Source: an uncultured Eubacteriales bacterium (GTDB lineage Bacteria > Bacillota > Clostridia > Oscillospirales > Oscillospiraceae). Taken from it: a stretch of 15,893 bases of DNA. Below, in pieces: positions 6,886-14,607 of the stretch. The notes under the pieces are model-generated. The model worked only from the letters and a program-made list of their open reading frames with translations. It searched no databases and had not been told where the DNA came from. The position numbers were made by a program, and so were the translations under genes. The first letter of the stretch is position 1. Every line of letters begins with the position of its first letter. The stretch is from positions 1 to 15,893 of the forward strand of contig URPU01000053.1 in assembly GCA_900549865.1 (NCBI GenBank). Reading direction: 5' to 3'.

Positions 6886-7848
6886 TTACTTGTTTCTCGC
6901 GTTGTCCACGATTATCTGGTTTGCCTTGGTCATGCGGATATGGTGGCGAATGGCATCCTCGCCGACGGCGGATATAACCGCCTCGACCGGCATCTGATAC
7001 TGCGCAGCAAGGTCATACGCCGCGCGCTCAAGCTCCTCCGGCGTGGCCGTGATATTCTCCGCGTCGGCCACAGCGCCGAGAAGAAGGTCCGCACGGCACT
7101 GTGCCTCGGCACTGTCACGCTGCTCCTCGCGCCACTGTTCGAGGCTTTTCCCCTCTGTGCAGAGGTAGGCGGCGAACACCTCAGACGCGACCTGCTCCGC
7201 CGCAAGCCCGCCGCGGGCGTAGGCGCGCCTCTCCGCTGCGCGCACTATGCTTTCCGCGTCCACATCCAGAATGCCGTCAAACGCCTGTGTGAACGCGCCG
7301 ATATCCTGCATCCCCATGCCGATGTAGCTTTCCGCCGCGGCCATGGCCTTTTCCCACAGCTGCGCATCGTCAAGGCCGAGGGAGAGCGTTCCGTTAAGAT
7401 CGCCGATTATGGCGCGGATGTCCGCAAGCGTATTGAGCGAAAGGCTTTCAAGAAGCTCCGTCTCCTTTTCAAGCAGGGCGCTGTCTATCTTGCGCTGTAT
7501 CATAAGCTCGGGCACGGCGGCGCGGATGTTCCTCGCCGCGGCCTGAAGCGCGGCCTCCTCAAAATCCTCACAATGACCGACATCGACCTCGACGCCCTTG
7601 TACTGCCCGAGGATGACGTCCGGCGCGATCGCGCCCTCGAAGCGCACGTCAATGCCGCCGTCGCCGCATTCATCCATCGCCGTCACGCGCACATAGATAA
7701 GCGCTGGAAGGCCGTTTTCCGCCGTAAATGCGTCTATCGCGGCCTTTACAGCCCCCTGCGCCGAACCGGCCGCGGCTATATCCGCCGCGGAAATGTTCAC
7801 CTGCGCGTACACGCTGCCTCTATCTATGCTCGATTCAAGTACTTTCAT
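6886..7848 (-). CDS. trigger-factor-like protein lacking a recognisable PPIase domain
   Basis: The protein has 320 residues and no signal peptide or membrane segment. The C-terminal part (about 235-317: LEQWREEQRDSAEAQCRADLLLGAVADAENITATPEELERAAYDLAAQY...) resembles the helical substrate-binding arm domain of trigger factor, and PDVILGQYKGVEVDV (about 76-90) resembles the trigger-factor link before the PPIase domain. No FKBP-type PPIase core follows: the sequence passes straight into helical arm-like segments. The ribosome-binding loop signature (GFRKGKxP) of the N-terminal domain is also absent. Normal trigger factor has about 430 residues. GGAG 7 nt upstream supports the ATG. It may be a specialised chaperone or a decaying paralogue; the reading frame is intact, which argues for function. 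Assignment rests on motif recall, not a search. Confidence 0.65.
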   Translation of the reverse strand: MKVLESSIDRGSVYAQVNISAADIAAAGSAQGAVKAAIDAFTAENGLPALIYVRVTAMDECGDGGIDVRFEGAIAPDVILGQYKGVEVDVGHCEDFEEAALQAAARNIRAAVPELMIQRKIDSALLEKETELLESLSLNTLADIRAIIGDLNGTLSLGLDDAQLWEKAMAAAESYIGMGMQDIGAFTQAFDGILDVDAESIVRAAERRAYARGGLAAEQVASEVFAAYLCTEGKSLEQWREEQRDSAEAQCRADLLLGAVADAENITATPEELERAAYDLAAQYQMPVEAVISAVGEDAIRHHIRMTKANQIIVDNARNK

Positions 7849-7880
7849 AAATATCTCCGTTTCAACTTTTAGTTTTTTCT

Positions 7881-7909
7881 ATTTTATATCAGCATTTGCC
7901 CCGCGTCAA
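7881..7909 (-). promoter_or_regulatory. promoter of the trigger-factor-like gene
   Basis: On the minus strand, -35 TTGACG (7909-7904), a 17-base spacer and -10 TAAAAT (7886-7881) match the consensus at 5 of 6 positions each. The leader to the ATG at 7848 is about 25 nt. It is back to back with the promoter at 7946-7974; the two -35 boxes are 36 bp apart. Confidence 0.7.
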
Positions 7910-7945
7910 TCATTGAATTGTGCAATGTGTAAGGCCGCGCATCGG

Positions 7946-7974
7946 TTGACGAAGCGTGCCGCGCATGATATATT
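7946..7974 (+). promoter_or_regulatory. promoter of the DUF1015 gene
   Basis: TTGACG (7946-7951), a 17-base spacer and TATATT (7969-7974) make a good sigma-A promoter. The predicted start near 7981 leaves a leader of about 24 nt carrying AGAGGTGA before the ATG at 8005. Confidence 0.65.
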
Positions 7975-8004
7975 CATGAAAACGATATTCAGAGGTGACA
8001 CCAC

Positions 8005-9195
8005 ATGCCGACAAACGTTCCGTTCTACCCTGCCGATATACTTCTGCCCAAGGAGGGGCATGAAAAGTGGGCCTGCATCGCCTGTGACCAGTTTACCTCG
8101 CAGCCGGAGTACTGGCGGCGGGCGTACGAGCTGGCAGACGGCGCCCCATCCGCGCTGCACGTGATATTCCCGGAGGTCTATCTTGAAGACGGAGACAGTG
8201 CAGAGCGCATCAGCGCGATAAACGCGAAGATGGCGGAGTATCTTAAAGGCGGCGTATTTGAGGAATACAAAGACGCGCTTATATACGTGGAAAGGACGCT
8301 TGCCGGTGGGCGCGTGCGCCGCGGCATCGTGGGGGCATTCTCGCTGGCGGACTACAGCTATGAGCCGGTGGCAAAGCCGCTCATCCGTCCGACGGAGGGA
8401 ACGGTCCTGTCCCGCATCCCGCCGCGCGTCGCCATCCGGGAAAAGGCCCCTCTGGAGCTGCCGCACATCATGGTGTTCATGGACGACAGACGCCGTGAGA
8501 TAATCGAGGGGATAGACCGCGGCGCGTGCACGAAGCTCTATGATTTTGAGCTTATGCTGGGCGGCGGGCACCTGCGCGGTTGGCTGCTGCCGGAAAGCGA
8601 ACAGCGGCGCGTGCTCTCTGCGCTGGCGCGCCTCGCGGATGAGAGCGGCGAGGACGGCGAACGGCTTCTTTTCGCCGTCGGCGATGGGAACCACTCCCTC
8701 GCCACGGCCAAGGCCGCCGCGGGTATCATCGGCACGGAAGCGGCGCAGTACGCGCTGGCAGAGCTTGTCAACATTCACGACGAGGGCGTGGACTTTGAGC
8801 CGATATACCGCGTGCTTTTCAATGCGGATGTATCCGCCGTCACCGCCGCCCTGCATGAAAGCTTCCGCGGCAAGGACGGGAAATGCATCGAGTATATATC
8901 TGCCGTAGGTTCGGGCAAAATATACACCGATGAACTTGAGACGGGCGCGATACAGGACTTCATCGACGGGTACATCGCCGCGCATCCACAGGTGCGCGTG
9001 GATTATATTCACGGTGCGGACGCCGTGCGCACTCTTGCGCAGACGCCCGGCGCTGTCGGCTTTTTATACGGCGGGCTTCGCAGGGATGAGCTTTTTGACT
9101 ATGTCCGCGAAAACGGCATTCTTCCGCGCAAAAGCTTTTCCGTCGGTCAGGCATGCGACAAGCGCTATTACATGGAGGCGCGCAGGATACGCTGA
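8005..9195 (+). CDS. DUF1015 family protein
   Basis: This 396-residue soluble protein fits DUF1015: PFYPADILLP at the N-terminus, the middle motif KPLIRPTEGTVLSRIPPR (about 124-141), the strongly conserved FAVGDGNHSLATAK (about 223-236, compare the family DGHH/GDGNHS motif) and a C-terminal PRKSFSVGQACDKRYY. The GDGNHS motif looks like a catalytic or phosphate-binding centre, but I know of no firmly established reaction for this branch and assign none. AGAGGTGA lies 6-8 nt before the ATG. The YdcF-like gene begins 33 nt downstream on the same strand, probably in one transcript. Confidence 0.85.
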   Translation: MPTNVPFYPADILLPKEGHEKWACIACDQFTSQPEYWRRAYELADGAPSALHVIFPEVYLEDGDSAERISAINAKMAEYLKGGVFEEYKDALIYVERTLAGGRVRRGIVGAFSLADYSYEPVAKPLIRPTEGTVLSRIPPRVAIREKAPLELPHIMVFMDDRRREIIEGIDRGACTKLYDFELMLGGGHLRGWLLPESEQRRVLSALARLADESGEDGERLLFAVGDGNHSLATAKAAAGIIGTEAAQYALAELVNIHDEGVDFEPIYRVLFNADVSAVTAALHESFRGKDGKCIEYISAVGSGKIYTDELETGAIQDFIDGYIAAHPQVRVDYIHGADAVRTLAQTPGAVGFLYGGLRRDELFDYVRENGILPRKSFSVGQACDKRYYMEARRIR

Positions 9196-9228
9196 GCGGC
9201 GCGCGTGCGCCGCAGCACCGGAGGGATC

Positions 9229-10005
9229 ATGAAATATAACCGCATATTCAACATATTTGTGCTCATATTCGGCGTGCTGTGCATACTTTACTGGCTGGGC
9301 ATGGGGCTTGCCGTGCGCTTCGGCCAGTCGCTGCTTTGGCTTTGGCCGGTGGTGGGCGCGCTGTGCATCGCGCGATATACTCTGGTACGGCACGCGGCGA
9401 AAACGGGGCGGCCTCTGCCCTTCCCGCCGCGGCTCATAAAAACGGCGCGCATACTTCTGTGCGTGTTCCTCGCCGTGTTTGCCGCGGGCGAGGCGCTTAT
9501 ATGCACGGGCGCGCACGCGCAGGCTGAGGCGGGGCTTGACTGCGTCATCGTCCTCGGCGCGAAGGTGAACGGCACGAAGCCCAGCGGCGCGCTGACGCAG
9601 CGGATATGGGCGGCGGCGGATTACCTCGACGCAAATCCGGACACGGTCTGCATCGCCTCCGGCGGGCAGGGCAGCGACGAGGGAATAAGCGAGGCGGAGT
9701 GCATCCGGCGCGATCTTATCGCGCTCGGCATCGCGGAGGGCAGGATAATACTTGAGGACGAGTCCACCGACACGCTTTCAAACCTGCAAAACAGTTTCGC
9801 GCTCCTGCCGCCCGGCACGGAACGCGTCGGCATAGTCACGAATGACTTTCACATTTTCCGCGCCCTTGCGATGGCGAGGCACATATCCGGTCTTGAGTTC
9901 TGCGGCGTTCCGGCTGCCTCCACGCCCTACGGCTTCATACACTACGCCATGCGCGAATTTTTTGCCGTGGCGCAGGGGGTGGTCAAGGGCGAGCTGAGCC
10001 TTTGA
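9229..10005 (+). CDS. DUF218/YdcF-like membrane protein (SanA/ElyC-type)
   Basis: The protein has 258 residues. The first 95 carry three membrane segments (about 7-27, 33-50, 72-92); the rest is a DUF218 domain. Family motifs are DCVIVLGAKVNGTKPSGALTQRI (about 104-126), CIASGGQGSDEGISEAECI (141-159), EDESTDTLSNLQNS (176-189) and VTNDFHIFRALAMAR (203-217). Relatives such as SanA, ElyC and YdcF act in envelope integrity or bind nucleotide cofactors, but the enzymatic role is not settled. I chose the ATG at 9229 over an upstream in-frame GTG (9205) because GGAGGG lies just before it and residues after it form the first membrane segment. It is likely co-transcribed with the DUF1015 gene. Confidence 0.85.
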   Translation: MKYNRIFNIFVLIFGVLCILYWLGMGLAVRFGQSLLWLWPVVGALCIARYTLVRHAAKTGRPLPFPPRLIKTARILLCVFLAVFAAGEALICTGAHAQAEAGLDCVIVLGAKVNGTKPSGALTQRIWAAADYLDANPDTVCIASGGQGSDEGISEAECIRRDLIALGIAEGRIILEDESTDTLSNLQNSFALLPPGTERVGIVTNDFHIFRALAMARHISGLEFCGVPAASTPYGFIHYAMREFFAVAQGVVKGELSL

Positions 10006-10018
10006 CGCACAGCCGAGA

Positions 10019-10047
10019 TTGAAATATGCGCGCGGATATGGTAGAAT
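10019..10047 (+). promoter_or_regulatory. extended -10 promoter of the GH25 lysozyme gene
   Basis: TTGAAA (10019-10024), a 17-base spacer and TAGAAT (10042-10047) are each a 5 of 6 match, and a TG lies one base before the -10 (extended -10). The predicted start near 10054 falls at the beginning of the hairpin at 10051-10084. Confidence 0.65.
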
Positions 10048-10050
10048 CAT

Positions 10051-10084
10051 AGGAGGCAGGCGTCTTTTGTGTTGCCTGCCCCCT
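10051..10084 (+). terminator. hairpin with T-rich tail: terminator of the DUF218 operon or leader attenuator of the GH25 gene
   Basis: Arms AGGAGGCAGGC and GCCTGCCCCCT pair over 11 bases with one mismatch (the inner 7 are perfect) around a 12-base loop, followed by ATTTTGCTTTT. This looks like an intrinsic terminator for the DUF1015-DUF218 transcript. Because the GH25 promoter lies just upstream and its start is near 10054, the inner 7-bp stem would also form in the GH25 leader. Confidence 0.6.
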
Positions 10085-10121
10085 ATTTTGCTTTTACAGT
10101 ATTTCTTGAATGGAGACACAG

Positions 10122-11021
10122 ATGAAAACAGCCGTCAGAAACAGAGCGGGCATTGTTATAGGTGTTGTCGTCATACTCGCGGTGCTTGCCGCCGCAGTAT
10201 TTTTTGTGACGAAGCTTCTGAACAAAGAGGAGCCTGACCCGCACGAGGGGCAGGTGTATATATATGACGGGTTCGACTGGGTGTGGATGACGCCGCTGGA
10301 GGGCGTGCCTGCAAGCACGTTCACCGCGGAGATGTTCACCGGAGCCGGAAGCGAAATAAAATACCTCGGCAGCGACTATGAGGTGCTGCGCGGCATAGAC
10401 GTGTCGGAGCACCAGCTTGACATCGACTGGAACAGCGTCGCGCAGTCGGGCGTGGATTACGCGTACATCCGCGTGGGGCGGCGCGGCTATACCGAGGGCG
10501 GGCTTTTCGAGGACCCGTACTTCAAGGCAAACGTTCAGAGGGCGCAGAACGCCGGATTGAAGGTCGGCGTATACATGTTCTCTCAGGCCATCACCGTGCA
10601 AGAGGCCATTGAGGAGGCGCGCTTCGTGCTGGAGCGCATAGGCGCGTATAACATCACCCTGCCGGTCGTGTTCGACTGGGAGAAGATCCACGAGGCCGAC
10701 GCGCGCACAGCGGATATCACCATGGAGGGGCGCACGGACTGTGCCGTTGCTTTCTGCGAGACGGTCAAGAACGCGGGCTACACGCCTTGCGTATATTTCA
10801 ACCGGAATCTCGGCTACTACGGATACGACCTGACGCGCCTTACGGACTATATGTTCTGGTTTGCCCTGCCGGAGAGCGGCTTTCCCAACTTCTATTACGC
10901 CGCCGACATGTGGCAGTACAGCTTCACGGAGACGGTGCCCGGCATAAACGTGGAAACGGATATGAACCTGTGGTTCATTCCCACTGCCGCGCAGGACGGA
11001 GAGGACGCGTCCGGGCAGTAA
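10122..11021 (+). CDS. membrane-anchored GH25 muramidase (lysozyme)
   Basis: The 299-residue protein cleaves the MurNAc-GlcNAc bond of peptidoglycan. A cytoplasmic basic stretch and a single membrane segment (about 11-31) anchor it with the rest outside. A short region at 42-89 (YIYDGFDWVWMTPLEGVP) precedes the GH25 domain, which starts at RGIDVSEHQ with Asp93, continues with DYAYIRVGRRGYTEGGLFEDPYF, and carries the catalytic pair Asp185/Glu187 in PVVFDWEK. MWQYS (263-267) and VETDMN with Asp280 close the barrel. I chose the ATG at 10122 because GGAG lies 6 nt upstream; the ATG at 10110 overlaps that site. It has its own promoter and sits next to envelope genes on both sides, so a role in wall remodelling during growth is likely. 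There are no wall-binding repeats, unlike phage endolysins. Confidence 0.92.
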   Translation: MKTAVRNRAGIVIGVVVILAVLAAAVFFVTKLLNKEEPDPHEGQVYIYDGFDWVWMTPLEGVPASTFTAEMFTGAGSEIKYLGSDYEVLRGIDVSEHQLDIDWNSVAQSGVDYAYIRVGRRGYTEGGLFEDPYFKANVQRAQNAGLKVGVYMFSQAITVQEAIEEARFVLERIGAYNITLPVVFDWEKIHEADARTADITMEGRTDCAVAFCETVKNAGYTPCVYFNRNLGYYGYDLTRLTDYMFWFALPESGFPNFYYAADMWQYSFTETVPGINVETDMNLWFIPTAAQDGEDASGQ

Positions 11022-11027
11022 ATTTTG

Positions 11028-11056
11028 TTGCGTTCTTACATGGCTGATGGTATAAT
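11028..11056 (+). promoter_or_regulatory. strong extended -10 promoter of the fkbH-like operon
   Basis: TATAAT (11051-11056) is a perfect -10 with TG one base upstream (extended -10). A weaker -35, TTGCGT (11028-11033), lies 17 bases upstream. It starts 6 bases after the GH25 stop codon; the leader to the likely start codon is about 40 nt. Confidence 0.7.
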
Positions 11057-11102
11057 ATACGCGATTTTTACATGATTTTCATGTTTTGAGGCGGTGGTTA
11101 TA

Positions 11103-12830
11103 TTGAACGATTTCAACACGCTGAAAAAAGCGGCGCGGAAGAGCGACGCAAACCTTCCCATATACAAGCTCGCCATACTCGGCGACTGTGCCACGCAGCA
11201 TATCGCCACGGCCATCAAGGGCGAGGCGTTCCTGCGCGGGGTAAATGCGGACATATTCGACGCGGATTATGACCAGATACAGGCGCAAACCATGGACGGC
11301 GCGTCGGAGCTATACACCTTCGCCCCTGCGGGCGTGCTTCTGGTGATGTGCACGGAGAAGCTTTACGAGGGCTTTTGCAGCACCCCGGCTGAACAACGCA
11401 GTAGCTTTGCGGACGCCGTCACGGCGCGCATCCGCACGTACTGGGAGCTTATTTCCGGCCATATCAACACGCGCATCCTGCAATTCACTTTCGCATATAT
11501 GAATGACGGCAGCATGGGCAGTTACGCGCTGCGTGAGTGCGCATCCTTTACGTTTCAGCTCACGAAGCTGAACTTCCTGCTGAGTCAGGCGGCGTCGGAG
11601 AGGAAAGATGTTTTCCTTGTGGACATAAACGCCGTTCAAAGCATGATAGGCGCACAGCGCTTCAAGGACGACAAGCTATATTATGTGGCCAAGATGCCTT
11701 TCTCGCTGGAAGCGCTGCCGTACATCGCCGCAAGGACGGTGGACGTTATACGTGCGATACGCGGCAGTATAAAGAAATGCGCCGTGCTCGATCTTGACAA
11801 CACGCTGTGGGGCGGCGTCATCGGCGACGACGGGCTCGACGGGATAGAGGTCGGCGAGCTTGGCACGGGGCACGCTTTTTCCGAATTTCAGATGTATCTG
11901 AAGGAACTGAAAAAACGCGGGATAATCCTTGCCGTGTGCAGCAAGAACAATGAGGACACGGCGAAGCTGCCGTTTGAAAAGCATCCGGAAATGATACTGC
12001 GGTTGGACGACTTCGCCATTTTCGTCGCCAACTGGCAGGACAAGGCGTCCAACATCATGTACATACAGAAAACTCTGAACATCGGTATGGACAGTATGGT
12101 TTTCTTTGACGACAATCCGTTTGAAAGGGGCGTCGTGCGTTCCCTCATTCCGGACATAACTGTGCCGGAACTGCCCGAGGATCCGGCAGAATACCTCAGC
12201 TATGTCCGCGCACTGAATCTGTTTGAAACGGCGTCCTTCTCCGCGGCCGATGCCGACAGAACCGAGCAGTACCGTCAAGAGGCCGGAAGGGCCACGCTTA
12301 TTGCCCAGTTCGCCGATTATGACGAGTATCTGAAAGCGCTAGAGATGCGGGCTGTAGCCAGCCCCTTTGACAAGTTCCACTATCCGCGCATCGCACAGCT
12401 CACGCAGCGCTCCAACCAGTTCAACCTACGCACCGTCCGCTATACCGAGGGTGAAATTGAAGCGCTTGCAGACGACGCAGGGCACATCACGCGCTATTAC
12501 TGTCTGCGCGACAAGTACGGCGATTACGGCCTTATAAGCGTGGTAGTGCTGGACAAGATGAGCGACGAGGCGCTCTTCGTCAGCGAATGGCTGATGAGCT
12601 GCCGCGTTCTAAAGCGCGGCATGGAGGAGTTCATCGTCAACGACATCATCAGCACCGCGCGCGAAAATGGCTTCAAGCGCGTCATTGGCGAATACGTGCC
12701 CACAGCAAAAAACGCCATGGTCGCAGACCTGTATGAACGCATGAGCTTTAGAAAAGAAGCCGGGCTGTTCATTGCAGACACAGATACATTTGAAATGAGA
12801 AAAACATACATTACGGAGGAAGAGAAATGA
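11103..12830 (+). CDS. FkbH-like HAD-IIIC family protein (probable glyceryl/hydroxyacyl-ACP synthase)
   Basis: The protein has about 575 residues and three regions. The N-terminal ~200 residues include LAILGDCATQH (24-34), an SGNH-like start of the type found in FkbH_N domains. The HAD phosphatase core has DLDNTLWGG (Asp230, Asp232, Thr234), CSKNNE (279-284), WQDKAS with Lys314, and FDDNP (335-339). The C-terminal ~175 residues carry RSNQFNLRTVRYTEGEI, LRDKYGDYGL and WLMSCRVLKRGMEEFI with Cys500, the pattern of the FkbH acyl-transfer domain. Known FkbH enzymes take D-1,3-bisphosphoglycerate, remove phosphate and place glycerate on an acyl carrier protein. An ACP gene overlaps the stop (ATGA), which strongly supports ACP as partner. 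Start: the TTG at 11103 suits GAGGCGG better than a GTG at 11094, which nearly touches it. The actual acyl group is inferred. Confidence 0.85.
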   Translation: MNDFNTLKKAARKSDANLPIYKLAILGDCATQHIATAIKGEAFLRGVNADIFDADYDQIQAQTMDGASELYTFAPAGVLLVMCTEKLYEGFCSTPAEQRSSFADAVTARIRTYWELISGHINTRILQFTFAYMNDGSMGSYALRECASFTFQLTKLNFLLSQAASERKDVFLVDINAVQSMIGAQRFKDDKLYYVAKMPFSLEALPYIAARTVDVIRAIRGSIKKCAVLDLDNTLWGGVIGDDGLDGIEVGELGTGHAFSEFQMYLKELKKRGIILAVCSKNNEDTAKLPFEKHPEMILRLDDFAIFVANWQDKASNIMYIQKTLNIGMDSMVFFDDNPFERGVVRSLIPDITVPELPEDPAEYLSYVRALNLFETASFSAADADRTEQYRQEAGRATLIAQFADYDEYLKALEMRAVASPFDKFHYPRIAQLTQRSNQFNLRTVRYTEGEIEALADDAGHITRYYCLRDKYGDYGLISVVVLDKMSDEALFVSEWLMSCRVLKRGMEEFIVNDIISTARENGFKRVIGEYVPTAKNAMVADLYERMSFRKEAGLFIADTDTFEMRKTYITEEEK

Positions 12831-13069
12831 GCCGAGAAGAAGTTTTTGCAGCACTGGACGAGGTCTTTCAGGATGAGTTTGACGATGAGACCATCCATGT
12901 GACGGATGCGACCGTTGCCGACGATATAGACGGCTGGGACAGTCTTGAACATATTGACCTTATCATCGCCGTTGAGCGCAGATTCGGCATCAAGTTCACC
13001 ATGGGCGAAGTGAACGGCATGAAAAACGTCGGCGAAATGGCGGATATCATTCTCCGCCGCATGAGTTGA
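12827..13069 (+). CDS. acyl carrier protein
   Basis: This 80-residue acidic, helical protein is a dedicated carrier. The phosphopantetheine attachment site is Ser39 in IDGWDSLEHIDLI, the classic D-S-L motif. An acyl group would be held as a thioester on the prosthetic arm. GGAGG lies 7 nt upstream. The start overlaps the fkbH-like stop by 4 nt and the MBOAT gene begins 6 nt after the stop, so this ACP almost certainly serves this operon rather than fatty-acid synthesis. It corresponds in position to DltC of dlt operons. No phosphopantetheinyl transferase is in the window, so activation must come from a general one elsewhere. Confidence 0.93.
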   Translation: MSREEVFAALDEVFQDEFDDETIHVTDATVADDIDGWDSLEHIDLIIAVERRFGIKFTMGEVNGMKNVGEMADIILRRMS

Positions 13070-13075
13070 GGCGGT

Positions 13076-14602
13076 ATGTTTACTGTCACTTCGTTTGCAT
13101 TCTTCGTTTTTATTGCACTTTCGCTACTTGCATACTACGTCTTTCCGAAGAGGTATCAATGGCTCGTGCTGCTTATATGCAGCGTTCTGTTCATATACTT
13201 CTCGTCCGGTCTCTCCTGCTTCATTTTTGTGGCGATCGACCTTGCGGCAGTATACTTCGGCTCGCTGCTGATAGAGCGGACAGGAAACACGAAAGCGCGT
13301 AATGCTATTGCCGCGGTGGCTATAATCATCATCGCGGCGGTGCTCTATGCGCTTAAATACTGGAATAACGTTCTGGAATGGACTGGCGGGCTGTTTTCCG
13401 CGCTTAGGCTTCCGCTTGCGTACTGCGGCTGGATTGCCCCTGTCGGCGTGAGTTATTTCTCTCTATCTGCCATCGGCTTTATTCTCGATGTCAACTGGCG
13501 GCTGAGCGCGGCAGAGAAGAATCCTGCAAAGCTTACCACGCTGGTGCTGTGGTTCCCGGCCACTATCTGCGGCCCGTTCACACGCTACGGCGAGCTTGCC
13601 GGAAGCTTGTTTGCCCGGCATGACTTCGATTATGACAGGTTTAAATTTGGGGCCTACAGGCTGCTGTACGGCCTGTTCAAAAAGCTCGTCATAGCCAACC
13701 GCATTGCGGGTTACACCGGAGTTATCTTCTCTCCCACGTACAGCGGCTACACCGGTGCATACATCGTCGTTGCGGCGCTGCTCTACGCGTTCCAGCTATA
13801 TTCCGACTTTTCCGGCTGCATGGATATCATGCTGGGCGTATCGGAAATGTTTCAGGTGTCGCTTCCGGAGAACTTCCGCCGCCCGTTCTTCTCGCAGAAT
13901 CTTTCTGAATTCTGGCGCAGGTGGCATATAACGCTGGGGCAATGGGCAAAGGACTATGTGATGTACCCACTGCTCAAAAGCCGCCCGTTCGTCTGCCTCG
14001 GCGACTGGGGCAAAAAGACATTCGGCAAGAAGCAGGGAAAACGCGTACCGACCTATGCTGCCATGCTGGTTTTGTGGCTGGTCATAGGCTTCTGGCACGG
14101 CGGTACTCTGCGCCATGTATTTGCAAGCGGCGTGCTGCCGTGGTTTATCATCGTCAGCGGACAGATATGCCAGCCGCTGCTGGATAAGCTGGGGAAGCTG
14201 CTGCACGTTGACAAGTCGCGTTTCAGCTACAGGCTGTTCTGCTCTCTGCGCACCTTCTTTTTCATGTGTGTGACGTGGGTGTTCTTCGCCTCTACGTCCG
14301 TCGGGCGCGGCTTCTGGATGCTTAAAAACATGCTGATAGAGCACAACGCGTGGGTTCTGGCCGATAAGTCTCTGGGCGAGATTGGCCTTTCGACGGAGGA
14401 TATATTTATTCTCTTTGTGTCTTTCGTGATAGTTCTGCTTGTCGGCGTGCTACAGGAAAAAGGCATAAAGCTGCGCGAACGCTTTGAAAAGCAGGGGCTT
14501 GTGTTCAGGTGGGTATTCCTTCTCGCGGCTATATTTGCCGTCATGGTGTTCGGCGTATACGGCCCCGGTTATAACGCCGCCGACTTTATTTACAGGGGGT
14601 GA
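13076..14602 (+). CDS. MBOAT family O-acyltransferase (DltB/AlgI-like)
   Basis: The protein has 508 residues and about 11-12 membrane segments, the usual DltB/AlgI size. These enzymes transfer an acyl group from a cytoplasmic thioester donor across the membrane to a polymer outside. Signature elements are VGVSYFSLSAIGFILDV (123-139), QLYSDFSGCMDIMLG (240-254), NLSEFWRRWHITLGQWAKDYVMYPL (275-299, His284) and IGFWHGGTLRHV (337-348), where His341 is the catalytic histidine. The end, VFGVYGPGYNAADFIYRG, is also typical. The ATG has GAGG 4 nt upstream. It lies between the ACP and SGNH genes with gaps of 6 and 5 nt. The carrier gene makes an ACP-bound donor likely, as for DltB. Confidence 0.95.
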   Translation: MFTVTSFAFFVFIALSLLAYYVFPKRYQWLVLLICSVLFIYFSSGLSCFIFVAIDLAAVYFGSLLIERTGNTKARNAIAAVAIIIIAAVLYALKYWNNVLEWTGGLFSALRLPLAYCGWIAPVGVSYFSLSAIGFILDVNWRLSAAEKNPAKLTTLVLWFPATICGPFTRYGELAGSLFARHDFDYDRFKFGAYRLLYGLFKKLVIANRIAGYTGVIFSPTYSGYTGAYIVVAALLYAFQLYSDFSGCMDIMLGVSEMFQVSLPENFRRPFFSQNLSEFWRRWHITLGQWAKDYVMYPLLKSRPFVCLGDWGKKTFGKKQGKRVPTYAAMLVLWLVIGFWHGGTLRHVFASGVLPWFIIVSGQICQPLLDKLGKLLHVDKSRFSYRLFCSLRTFFFMCVTWVFFASTSVGRGFWMLKNMLIEHNAWVLADKSLGEIGLSTEDIFILFVSFVIVLLVGVLQEKGIKLRERFEKQGLVFRWVFLLAAIFAVMVFGVYGPGYNAADFIYRG

Positions 14603-14607
14603 GACGC

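Noticed and set aside
6859..7872. 337-codon plus-strand ORF over the trigger-factor-like gene
   Set aside because: The minus strand has a promoter, a ribosome binding site and family motifs; the plus-strand product is Arg-rich and unlike any family I know.
7906..9012. 368-codon minus-strand ORF over the DUF1015 gene
   Set aside because: The plus-strand product has the GDGNHS and other DUF1015 motifs; the antisense frame has none and lacks a good ribosome binding site.
11070..11084. 6-bp hairpin (ACATGA-TTT-TCATGT) in the leader of the fkbH-like gene as a regulatory element
   Set aside because: It is short and AT-rich, with no supporting features; chance is likely.
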